A stretch of 7,341 nt of DNA from an uncultured Eubacteriales bacterium. GTDB taxonomy: Bacteria > Bacillota_A > Clostridia > Christensenellales > Aristaeellaceae. This document shows positions 1 through 5,941 of the stretch, one piece after another. Numbering within the stretch: position 1 is the first letter of the stretch; the number at the start of each line of letters is the position of its first letter. A program made the position numbers and the translations under genes. The notes below the pieces were generated by a model. It was not told where the DNA came from and searched no databases. It worked only from the letters and a program-made list of their open reading frames with translations. The stretch lies in assembly GCA_944333375.1 (NCBI GenBank), contig CALVKX010000101.1:1-7341 (forward strand), given 5' to 3'.

Positions 1-24
1 GCCAGCGCCCGCCGCGACGATTGA
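1..24 (+). CDS. Possible C-terminal tail of an upstream gene (partial)
   Basis: The first reading frame is open from base 1 and ends at TGA 22-24 after seven codons (ASARRDD). The strong terminator at 79-104 and the new promoter at 121 imply that a + strand gene ends just before them, so one of these short frames should be its end. The second frame, which stops at TGA 56-58, is the alternative. Seven residues are too few to name a product. Confidence 0.3.
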   Translation, partial: ASARRDD

Positions 25-78
25 GGTTGCGGGTCTGTGGCCCTCCGAACCTCCCTGAAGGGTTTTTTGACAGTCTGC

Positions 79-104
79 CGGCGGCCAGACGGCCGCCGTT
101 TTTT
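79..104 (+). terminator. Intrinsic terminator of the upstream gene
   Basis: A perfect 8-bp GC stem, CGGCGGCC (79-86) with GGCCGCCG (91-98), closes a four-base loop and is followed directly by six T (99-104). This is a textbook Rho-independent terminator reading left to right. It separates whatever lies upstream from the unit that starts at the promoter at 121. A weaker CCC-TGAA-GGG hairpin with a T run at 53-68 just before it may help. Confidence 0.85.
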
Positions 105-120
105 CATGCCTGTCGGCGCA

Positions 121-149
121 TTGACACCCCGGGGCAAAAGGCGTATGAT
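121..149 (+). promoter_or_regulatory. Sigma-A type promoter for the YhhN-AEC gene pair
   Basis: The -35 box TTGACA (121-126) matches consensus and the -10 box TATGAT (144-149) is one base off, with a 17-bp spacer. The start of transcription would fall near 156, leaving about 35 bases of leader before the ATG at 192. The spacer begins with the 8-base palindrome CCCCGGGG (127-134). It could be a protein-binding site, but nothing else supports that. Confidence 0.85.
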
Positions 150-191
150 AGAGCCAGCAACGAAAACGATGAGAACGCGCAGGTGAGGGGC

Positions 192-848
192 ATGGGCTAT
201 GTGCTTTTGTATATCGCACTGACCTGGCTGGCGTTGATGCCCGCGAATTTTCTTGCCAAGGCGCGGGGGAAGAAGGGGCTCTCGCTTCTTTGCAAGGCTG
301 TTCCCACGGCGCTGGCCGCCGTGTTTGCCGCCTTCGGGTATTTTGCGGCGGCGGTGCCGGACCGCTACGGGCTGCTGATTTTTGTCGGTCTGTGCGTGTG
401 CACGGCGGCGGACGTGGTGCTGGAGCTTCGCTTTGAAGTCGGCGGCGCCCTGTTTTTTCTGGGACATATGATCTACGTAGCGGCCCTGAGCCAGTACCGG
501 GTGCTGAGCTGGTGGTGCCTCACGGTTTTTCTCCTCGCACTTGCCGGGCTATGGCGCTTCGCGCTGGGCTACCGCTCCCACATTCCCAAGCCGCATCTGA
601 TGGCGGGCGTGCTGGTCTACGCGGTCGCGCTGGCGGCGCTGCTGGCTTTCAGCCTGCCGCTTCCCCTGCTGGCCCCGTCGCGGCGCTCCACCCTGGCGGC
701 GCTGGGCGCCGTTTTGTTCGTCCTCTCCGATATGACCCTGTGCCATAACCTGACGCTCGGCCGTCCCGCCTCCTGCCATTTCGCAAGCCTTGGAGTCTAT
801 TACATGGGACAGCTTCTGCTGGGTCTGAGCGCCTTTCCCTCTGTCTGA
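192..848 (+). CDS. YhhN/TMEM86-family membrane protein, putative lysoplasmalogenase
   Basis: This 218-residue, almost wholly hydrophobic protein should have about seven or eight membrane helices. It shows the YhhN family pattern: a basic loop with K35 near the N-terminus, an acidic D74 inside a helix (TAADVVLE), the FFLGHMIYV block with H92, and a C-terminal block with LSD (D180) and YYMGQLLLG (Y203, Y204, Q207). Characterised members of the family cleave the vinyl-ether bond of lysoplasmalogens, and anaerobic Clostridia do make plasmalogens, so a role in ether-lipid turnover fits. The activity is inferred from family only. The start at 192 was chosen because AGGTGAGGGG (181-190) sits just upstream; the frame is open further left, back to TTG 21, but that stretch contains the terminator and promoter. 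The gene lies 23 bp before the AEC transporter and probably shares its transcript. Confidence 0.78.
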   Translation: MGYVLLYIALTWLALMPANFLAKARGKKGLSLLCKAVPTALAAVFAAFGYFAAAVPDRYGLLIFVGLCVCTAADVVLELRFEVGGALFFLGHMIYVAALSQYRVLSWWCLTVFLLALAGLWRFALGYRSHIPKPHLMAGVLVYAVALAALLAFSLPLPLLAPSRRSTLAALGAVLFVLSDMTLCHNLTLGRPASCHFASLGVYYMGQLLLGLSAFPSV

Positions 849-871
849 GCCGCGGGAGGTGGCATCCGCCC

Positions 872-1813
872 ATGGATGATCTGCTCTTTTCTCTCAACAC
901 GGTTTTCCCCCTGCTGGGCATGATGGCCATAGGCTTTGCCGCGCGCCGTCTGGGAATCATTGGCGAGTCCGCCGCCCGGCAGATCAACGCCTGCGTCTTC
1001 AAGATCTTCCTGCCCCTGCTTTTGTGCTTCAACATCGTCGACACGAAGCTGGGCGCGTCCTTTGACGGCAGGACCCTGCTGTATGCGTTTGTAACCACGC
1101 TGAGCTGTTTTGGCGTGCTGTTTTTTGTCACGCCGCGCCTGTGCCATGACCGCGCCTCCTGCGGCGTGCTCATTCAGGGCATCGCGCGCAGCAACTACGC
1201 CATCTTCGGCATCCCGCTGGTGTCCATGATGTATCCCAATGCGGATACCTCCATCGCGGTCATCATGGTGGCCGTGGTGGTGCCCGTGTTCAACGTCCTG
1301 TCCACCATCGCGCTGATGGTCTTTGCCGGTGAGCGCACGCATCCCCTGCGCATCCTGAAGGGCGTGCTTCTCAACCCGCTCATCATCGCAACGCTGGCGG
1401 GCTTTTTGCTGTGGTATTTCCAGATTCCCCTCCCCACGATGATCGAAACGCCCCTGCGTAACCTCGGCTCCATCGCCACGCCGCTGGCGCTGTTCATCCT
1501 GGGCGCCTCGCTGGACTTCGGCAAGGCGCGCGCCAACGGCAAGCTGCTCGTCATCAGCGTCACGGGCCGGCTGATCGGCGTCCCGCTCATCTTCCTGAGC
1601 CTGGCGATCGCCCTGGGCATCCGCGATGTCTCCCTGGCCGCGCTGATCGCCGTCTATGCCTCGCCCACCTCCGTCTCCAGCTTTCCCATGGCCCAGCAGA
1701 TGGGCGGAAACGGCGACCTTGCGGGTGGTCAGGTCGTCTTTACCACCGTCTTTTCCATCCTCACCGTCTTCCTGTGGGTGTTCGCGCTGCGCAGCCTGGG
1801 ATACCTGTGCTGA
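872..1813 (+). CDS. AEC (auxin efflux carrier) family transporter
   Basis: This 313-residue integral membrane protein, with about ten helices in two hydrophobic halves and a basic loop near 151-163, is the usual size for the family. Recognisable family blocks are the N-terminal LLGMMAIGFAARRLGII, the half-helix motif RSNYAIFGIPL (residues 106-116, with N108 and P115), NPLIIATLAGFLL (168-180), the broken helix IATPLALFILGASL (201-214) and YASPTSVSSFPMA (262-274). AEC proteins export or exchange small organic acids such as malate, and some act on other metabolites. The substrate here cannot be read from sequence. GGGAGGTGG (854-862) with a 9-base gap supports the ATG at 872. The gene follows the YhhN gene by 23 bp without a promoter of its own, so the two are probably cotranscribed; a functional link between them is unproven. 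Confidence 0.9.
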   Translation: MDDLLFSLNTVFPLLGMMAIGFAARRLGIIGESAARQINACVFKIFLPLLLCFNIVDTKLGASFDGRTLLYAFVTTLSCFGVLFFVTPRLCHDRASCGVLIQGIARSNYAIFGIPLVSMMYPNADTSIAVIMVAVVVPVFNVLSTIALMVFAGERTHPLRILKGVLLNPLIIATLAGFLLWYFQIPLPTMIETPLRNLGSIATPLALFILGASLDFGKARANGKLLVISVTGRLIGVPLIFLSLAIALGIRDVSLAALIAVYASPTSVSSFPMAQQMGGNGDLAGGQVVFTTVFSILTVFLWVFALRSLGYLC

Positions 1814-1828
1814 GGTCATGCGTTTTTT
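1801..1828 (+). terminator. Weak candidate terminator after the AEC gene
   Basis: ACCT (1803-1806) can pair with AGGT (1813-1816), with a further AT/AT pair after one bulged base. Six T follow at 1823-1828, and a second run of eight T lies at 1834-1841. The stem is short and overlaps the stop codon, so termination here is only possible, not convincing. No better hairpin was seen before the next promoter. Confidence 0.3.
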
Positions 1829-1862
1829 CGTGGTTTTTTTTGGACCCGTCCCCTTTTGTTCG

Positions 1863-1890
1863 TTGTTTTTGAAGGCGCGTATGCTATAAT
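1863..1890 (+). promoter_or_regulatory. Extended -10 promoter for the aroA-aroC-methyltransferase unit
   Basis: A perfect TATAAT (1885-1890) is preceded by TG one base upstream (1882-1883), giving a consensus extended -10 element. The best -35 is TTGTTT (1863-1868) with a 16-bp spacer. It matches consensus at only three of six bases, as is common when the -10 is extended. Transcription would start near 1897, leaving a leader of about 57 bases. I see no T-box, attenuator hairpin or riboswitch in that leader. Confidence 0.8.
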
Positions 1891-1953
1891 AAAAAACGCA
1901 TCATTCTTCTGTTTGGACTCATGCTTTCCGCATTGTGAGGGGGCTTTCTTTCC

Positions 1954-3276
1954 ATGTCGTCCATCACCTTCCATCCCGCGCGCCTGCATGGAAGCGCGGT
2001 GGTTCCTCCCGCCAAGAGCGAGGCGCACCGGGCGCTGCTCCTGGCTGCGCTCGGGCGCGGCGAATGTCGCCTGAACGGCTTTTCTACCCCGCTTTGCGAC
2101 GATACCCTGGCCATGATCGACGGTGTGCGCGCCCTGGGCGCCGGGGTATGCGTCAGGGACGGCGCGCTCTGGGTTACGCCCGCCCCGCCGCCCGTCAGGG
2201 AGGTGCCGGCGGTCGAATGTCATGTGCGGGCCTGCGCCGCGGCGCTTCGCATGCTGATTCCCGCCTTCCTCGTCCGGGGGCAGGCGGTGCGCTTTCGCAT
2301 GGAGCCCGGGCTTTTCAGGCGTCCGCTGGATGCCTTTGAACCGCTGATAGCGCAGGCCGAAGGCCGGATGGTCCGCATCCCCGCCGGGGAAGATGGATTG
2401 GCCACGGTCGAAATCAGCGGCTTTCTGCCCGCCGGCCGCTGGGAAGTGGACGGCTCCCGCTCCAGCCAGTTCGCATCCGGCCTGCTCATCGCCCTCGCCC
2501 ATGCCACGGATGACGCCGGCGCGCCTGCGCCCGGCACGCTCACCGTGACAGGCTCCATCGTCAGCCGCCCCTATCTGGACATGACGCTTCGCCTCATGGA
2601 GCGGTTCGGCGTCTCCTTTGCCGAGCGGGAGGAGGGCGTTTTCTCGCTCCTGCCCGCCGCCTCGCCCTCGCCCGCCTCCGTGGACGTGTCGGGCGACTGG
2701 TCCCAGGCCGCGGTGCTCCTGTGCGTTGACGCCATGGGCGGGGGCGTGATGCTGCCCAACCTGTCCCGCGACGGCCTGCAGGGCGACGCGCGGGTGGTGG
2801 CGGTGCTCGAACAGATGGGCCTTCGCATCCGCCAGATCGGCGGCGAGTGGTATGCCGCCAGCCCGTCGCACGCGGGGCTGATGCCCGCCCGCATCGACTG
2901 CTCCGACATCCCGGACCTCGCGCCCATCCTGGCGCTCACCTGCACGCAGGCGCGCGGCCAGTCGGTTCTAACGGGCGTGAGCCGGCTTCGCCTCAAGGAG
3001 TGCGACCGCTTGCTGGCCACCAGGGAGCTGCTGACGCTGCTGGGCGCAGAGGCGGCTGTCAGCCCCGACGGCGACACCCTGACCGTGCGCGGTCCTGCAC
3101 GCCTGCGCGGCGGCTTCACCGCCGATGCCCGCGGCGATCACCGCATGGTCATGCTGCTGGCCGCCGCCGCGCTCATCGCGGACGGCCCCATCACCGTCAC
3201 GGGCGCGGAGTGCATCTCCAAATCCTGGCCCGGCTTCCTGGATACCTACCGTCAGCTGGGAGGGATCGCCAAATGA
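1954..3276 (+). CDS. aroA: 3-phosphoshikimate 1-carboxyvinyltransferase (EPSP synthase), divergent active site
   Basis: At 440 residues this is normal length for EPSP synthase, which joins shikimate-3-phosphate and phosphoenolpyruvate in the sixth step of chorismate synthesis. Conserved blocks in order are PPAKSEAHRALLLAAL (K21, S22, R26), CDDT (48-51), SSQ (170-172), SRPY (204-207), SGD (D248), LQGDARVV, DIPD (D318, D321), RLRLKECDRL (K348, E349, R352), DHRM (D395, H396, R397) and K423. One stretch departs from the family. Where relatives have GESGSTLRF or GNAGTAMRP, this protein has RACAAALRM (92-100), which puts A95 at E. coli Gly96 and A96 at Thr97. The later R-L-x-x-R-P block reads GLFRRP (119-124), lacking the Arg124 equivalent. 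The reading frame is intact and neighbouring frames do not restore the motif. GAGGGGG (1937-1943) with a 10-base gap supports the ATG at 1954. The stop overlaps the aroC start. Confidence 0.93.
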   Translation: MSSITFHPARLHGSAVVPPAKSEAHRALLLAALGRGECRLNGFSTPLCDDTLAMIDGVRALGAGVCVRDGALWVTPAPPPVREVPAVECHVRACAAALRMLIPAFLVRGQAVRFRMEPGLFRRPLDAFEPLIAQAEGRMVRIPAGEDGLATVEISGFLPAGRWEVDGSRSSQFASGLLIALAHATDDAGAPAPGTLTVTGSIVSRPYLDMTLRLMERFGVSFAEREEGVFSLLPAASPSPASVDVSGDWSQAAVLLCVDAMGGGVMLPNLSRDGLQGDARVVAVLEQMGLRIRQIGGEWYAASPSHAGLMPARIDCSDIPDLAPILALTCTQARGQSVLTGVSRLRLKECDRLLATRELLTLLGAEAAVSPDGDTLTVRGPARLRGGFTADARGDHRMVMLLAAAALIADGPITVTGAECISKSWPGFLDTYRQLGGIAK

Positions 3277-4388
3277 GCAGCCGCATCGGACGCATGCTCT
3301 CCGTGGAAATCTTCGGGGAGAGCCACGGCCCCGCCGTGGGTGTGACGCTGGACGGCCTGCCCGCCGGCCTCGCGCTGGATCTGGAAGCGCTGGGCGACTT
3401 TTTGCAGCGCCGCGCCTCGCGCGGAAGCGCCATCGCCACCGCAAGGCGCGAAAGCGATATCCCGCGCGTGATAAGCGGCCTGCTGGACGGCTTCACCACC
3501 GGCCAGCCCCTCACGGCGCTCTTTGAAAACGCCGATACCCACAGCGCGGACTATGGCTTCCTGCCCGACCGCCCCCGTCCCGGCCATGCCGACTACCCCG
3601 CCTGCGTGCGCAGCGCCGGCTTTGACGACCTGCGCGGCAGCGGCCATCACAGCGGCCGTCTCACCTTGCCCCATGCCTTCGCCGGCGGCGTCGCCCTTCA
3701 GCTTCTGGCGCGCGAGGGCGTGCGCGTGGCCGCGCATGTCCTCGCCATCGGTTCGGAACGCGATAACGCGCTCGATCCGCTGCTCCCGGACATGGACGCG
3801 CTTTCTCGCTGCCATGCCCGGCCCGTGCCCACGTTGGACCCCGAGGCCGGAAGCCGCATGTACGCCGCCATCGTGGAGGCCCGTGCCGCGGGCGATTCGC
3901 TGGGCGGCGTGGTGGAGTGCGCCGCGACGGGCGTTCCCGCGGGCCTCGGCGCGCCGTTTTTTGAGGGCGTGGAGGCCGTCATGGCCGCTCAGCTCTTTTC
4001 CATTCCCGCCGTCAAGGGCGTTGAATTCGGCGCCGGCTTCCACGCCGCCGCCATGCGCGGAAGCGAATACAACGACCCCTATGCCCTCTCCCAGGGGCGC
4101 GTGACGACCGTGCGCAACAGCGCGGGCGGTCTGCTGGGCGGCATCTCAAACGGCATGCCCGTCATCGTGCGCGCCGCGTTCAGGCCCACGCCGTCCATCA
4201 GCCTGGAGCAGCAGACCGTCTCCCTTTCCAAAAAGGCGCCGCGGACCCTCGCCGTTCGCGGCAGGCACGATCCCTGCGTGGCGGTGCGCGCCGTGCCCGT
4301 GGTGGAAGGCGCCGTCGCGCTTTCGCTGCTGGAACTGTGGCTGGAGCGCCGCGCTTCCATGCCCCTGGGCGTGCGGGAGGGCCTATGA
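3273..4388 (+). CDS. aroC: Chorismate synthase
   Basis: This 371-residue enzyme converts EPSP to chorismate by trans-1,4 elimination using reduced FMN, the final shared step toward aromatic amino acids and folate. Diagnostic motifs are present in order: FGESHG (H18), RRASRG and TARRESD (46-62), RPGHADY (102-108), RGSGHHSGRLT (121-131, with H125 the conserved catalytic-type His), DSLGGVVE (208-215), KGVEFGAGF (248-256), RNSAGGLLGGISNG (281-294), and RHDPCVAVRAVPVVE (331-345, with D333). Length and motif order are normal, so the protein should be functional. GHHSGR in place of the more usual GHFSGR is a small variation. The ATG at 3273 overlaps the aroA stop as ATGA, and GGGAGGG (3258-3264) lies 8 bases upstream, so translation is probably coupled to aroA. 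The frame is open far upstream inside aroA, but that part is a shadow. Confidence 0.96.
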   Translation: MSSRIGRMLSVEIFGESHGPAVGVTLDGLPAGLALDLEALGDFLQRRASRGSAIATARRESDIPRVISGLLDGFTTGQPLTALFENADTHSADYGFLPDRPRPGHADYPACVRSAGFDDLRGSGHHSGRLTLPHAFAGGVALQLLAREGVRVAAHVLAIGSERDNALDPLLPDMDALSRCHARPVPTLDPEAGSRMYAAIVEARAAGDSLGGVVECAATGVPAGLGAPFFEGVEAVMAAQLFSIPAVKGVEFGAGFHAAAMRGSEYNDPYALSQGRVTTVRNSAGGLLGGISNGMPVIVRAAFRPTPSISLEQQTVSLSKKAPRTLAVRGRHDPCVAVRAVPVVEGAVALSLLELWLERRASMPLGVREGL

Positions 4389-5746
4389 TCCAGAAAAATC
4401 AGCTTCTGCGCCTGCGCTGCGAACGTCTGGGCAGCGAGCTGGAGGGCGTCTGCCCGCACGAGGGCATGCCCGTCTTTGTGCCCGGCGTCCTGCCCGGGGA
4501 GGAGGCGGATGTGCTGTGCGTCAAGGTGCAGCCGCGCTATGCCTTCGGCCGGCTCATGGAGGTGCGCTCTGCCTCCCCTGATCGCATGGCGCCGCCCTGC
4601 CCCGTCTATGACCGCTGCGGCGGATGCAGCGGTCAGCACATGCGCTACGAGGCGACCCTCGCCGCCAAGCGCGCACAGGTCTTCGACTGCCTCACGCGCA
4701 TCGGCGGCCTTGCGCTCTCCCGGGAGGACGTGCCGCCCGTCCTGGGCGCGGACGATCCCTGGCGCTGCCGCAACAAGACCGCCCTGCCCGTGGGCGGCAC
4801 CTCCGACGCGCCGCTTTTGGGCTTCTACCGCCGCCGCAGCCATCAGATCGTGCCCATTGACGACTGCCCGGTGGCCATGGGCGGCCTCTCCGGCGTCATC
4901 TCCGCCGTCACGGAATGGATTCGCACGGAGCGCGTCGCTCCCTATGACGAGCTTACCGGCCACGGCCTCCTGCGCCATGTGGTCAGGGGCGTCTCTTGCG
5001 CGGGCGACCCAATGGTGTTGCTCACTGCCACGCGGGCACGCCTGCCCGGCGTGCCACGTCTCACGGCCCTGCTTTGCGAGCGCGCGCCCGGTTTTTGCTC
5101 CCTGCACGTAAGCGTGAACGGCGAAAAAAACAACCTGATCCTCGGCCGCGAAAGCCATCGCCTTTACGGCGAGGACGCCATCTTTGAAACCCTGCTGGGA
5201 CTTAGCTTTGAGATGCCGCCCCTGTCCTTTTTTCAGGTCAATCCCGCCCAGACCGAGCGGCTGTACCAGACCGCGGTCGATTTTGCCGCCCTCGCTCCCG
5301 GCGACGTAGCCGTGGACGCCTATGCCGGGGCCGGTACCCTCTCCCTTTGTATGGCGCGCCGCGCCGCGCGCGTCATCGGCATCGAGATCGTGCCGCAGGC
5401 CGTGGAGGGCGCCCGCCGCAATGCCCGGCGCAACGCCGTCACCAACGCCGAATTTCATACCGCCGCCGTCGAGGACCTTCTGCCCCGCCTTGTTGCCGGC
5501 GGCCTGCGCCCGGACGTGATCCTCCTCGATCCGCCCCGCAAGGGCGTGGAGCCCGCCGTTATTGAGGCCGTGCTCGCAGCCCGTCCCCGCCGTGTGGTCT
5601 ACGTGAGCTGCCATGTCCCCACCCAGGCGCGCGACGTGCGCCTGCTCGCGGACGGCGGCTACCGCTTCGAGCGCTGTCAGCCCGTGGACATGTTCTGCTA
5701 CGCCGGCGGGATCGAAAATGTCCTCTCTCTATCCCCCAGGGGGTGA
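4385..5746 (+). CDS. rlmD: TrmA/RlmD-family RNA (uracil-5-)-methyltransferase
   Basis: This 453-residue protein belongs to the SAM-dependent family that makes 5-methyluridine in 23S rRNA (RlmD, RlmCD) or tRNA (TrmA). An N-terminal TRAM-like domain (about 1-65, FVPGVLPGEEADV) is followed by the RlmD-type iron-sulfur Cys set C72, C78, C81 and C161. A QVN block (Q284) leads into the SAM loop VDAYAGAGTLSL (310-321), then IGIE, LDPPRKGVEP (381-390) and the catalytic-Cys block YVSCHVPTQARD (C409). The final block reads DMFCYAGGIENV, keeping the presumed general base E444 but lacking the usual P-x-T-x-H before it. The iron-sulfur set argues for an rRNA target, but U1939, U747 or both cannot be told apart here. 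The ATG at 4385 overlaps the aroC stop as ATGA, with GGGAGGG (4375-4381) only 3 bases upstream. A start at 4337 is less likely, because family N-termini begin near this ATG. Confidence 0.9.
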   Translation: MIQKNQLLRLRCERLGSELEGVCPHEGMPVFVPGVLPGEEADVLCVKVQPRYAFGRLMEVRSASPDRMAPPCPVYDRCGGCSGQHMRYEATLAAKRAQVFDCLTRIGGLALSREDVPPVLGADDPWRCRNKTALPVGGTSDAPLLGFYRRRSHQIVPIDDCPVAMGGLSGVISAVTEWIRTERVAPYDELTGHGLLRHVVRGVSCAGDPMVLLTATRARLPGVPRLTALLCERAPGFCSLHVSVNGEKNNLILGRESHRLYGEDAIFETLLGLSFEMPPLSFFQVNPAQTERLYQTAVDFAALAPGDVAVDAYAGAGTLSLCMARRAARVIGIEIVPQAVEGARRNARRNAVTNAEFHTAAVEDLLPRLVAGGLRPDVILLDPPRKGVEPAVIEAVLAARPRRVVYVSCHVPTQARDVRLLADGGYRFERCQPVDMFCYAGGIENVLSLSPRG

Positions 5747-5754
5747 CCCCCTGG
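5736..5754 (+). repeat. Perfect GC hairpin enclosing the methyltransferase stop codon
   Basis: CCAGGGGG (5736-5743) and CCCCCTGG (5747-5754) are exact inverted copies, and the three-base loop is the TGA stop codon itself (5744-5746). There is no T run after it, so it is not a standard intrinsic terminator. It could stabilise the mRNA end, slow ribosomes at the stop, or be one arm of a repeated intergenic element. Confidence 0.75.
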
Positions 5755-5803
5755 ACCCCCCTCCGCCGGATTGGTCAATCGTCAAACGCCGTCCCCGCGT
5801 CCT

Positions 5804-5818
5804 CAGGGGGTGATCCCC
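5804..5818 (+). repeat. Second copy of the CAGGGGGTGA(C/T)CCCC motif
   Basis: CAGGGGGTGATCCCC (5804-5818) matches 5737-5751 at 14 of 15 positions and lies 67 bp downstream. Between the two copies is a small palindrome, GATTG-GT-CAATC (5769-5780). Two near-identical GC-rich palindromes in a short non-coding spacer suggest a REP-like or small dispersed element. A single window cannot show whether it recurs in the genome. Confidence 0.5.
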
Positions 5819-5838
5819 GCCCTCTCCGACGGCAACAA

Positions 5839-5880
5839 GGGCGCGTTGCAGACGGCCATTTCGCAACACGCCCCTTTCTC
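5839..5880 (+). terminator. Terminator-like inverted repeat after the aro-methyltransferase unit
   Basis: GGGCGCGTTGC (5839-5849) pairs with GCAACACGCCC (5863-5873) in ten of eleven positions around a 13-base loop, and a pyrimidine-rich tail CTTTCTC follows (5874-5880). It is placed correctly to end the aroA-aroC-methyltransferase transcript. The T tract is weak and interrupted, so it may instead be part of a repeated intergenic element. Confidence 0.45.
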
Positions 5881-5941
5881 ATATTCCCATATGGTAACCG
5901 TATCTCTGAGACAAACGCATAAAGAAAGGTGGGGACAACCC

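Noticed and set aside
21..191. A longer YhhN protein starting at TTG 21
   Set aside because: The extra segment covers a strong terminator and a near-consensus promoter, and the ATG at 192 has its own ribosome binding site.
2220..2330. A frameshift as the cause of the odd AroA motif
   Set aside because: The neighbouring frames translate to sequence unlike the family, and the frame on both sides matches EPSP synthase without a jump, so the changes look like real substitutions.
800..2871. Long - strand frames of 339 and 351 codons opposite the AEC and aroA genes
   Set aside because: Low-complexity, highly charged translations with no motifs, antisense to clear genes; they are composition artefacts.
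2847..3272. An N-terminal extension of chorismate synthase
   Set aside because: This part overlaps the aroA coding sequence in another frame, is Arg/Pro-rich, and the family N-terminus plus a good ribosome binding site fit the ATG at 3273.
4079..5614. A 511-codon open frame on the - strand across aroC and the methyltransferase
   Set aside because: It lies opposite two well-identified genes, its sequence is rich in Ala, Gly, His, Gln and Arg with no domain, and such frames are expected opposite GC-rich codons.
5771..5941. An N-terminal extension of the secreted protein from TTG 5771
   Set aside because: It would bury the signal peptide, crosses palindromic spacer sequence, and has no ribosome binding site, while 5942 does.
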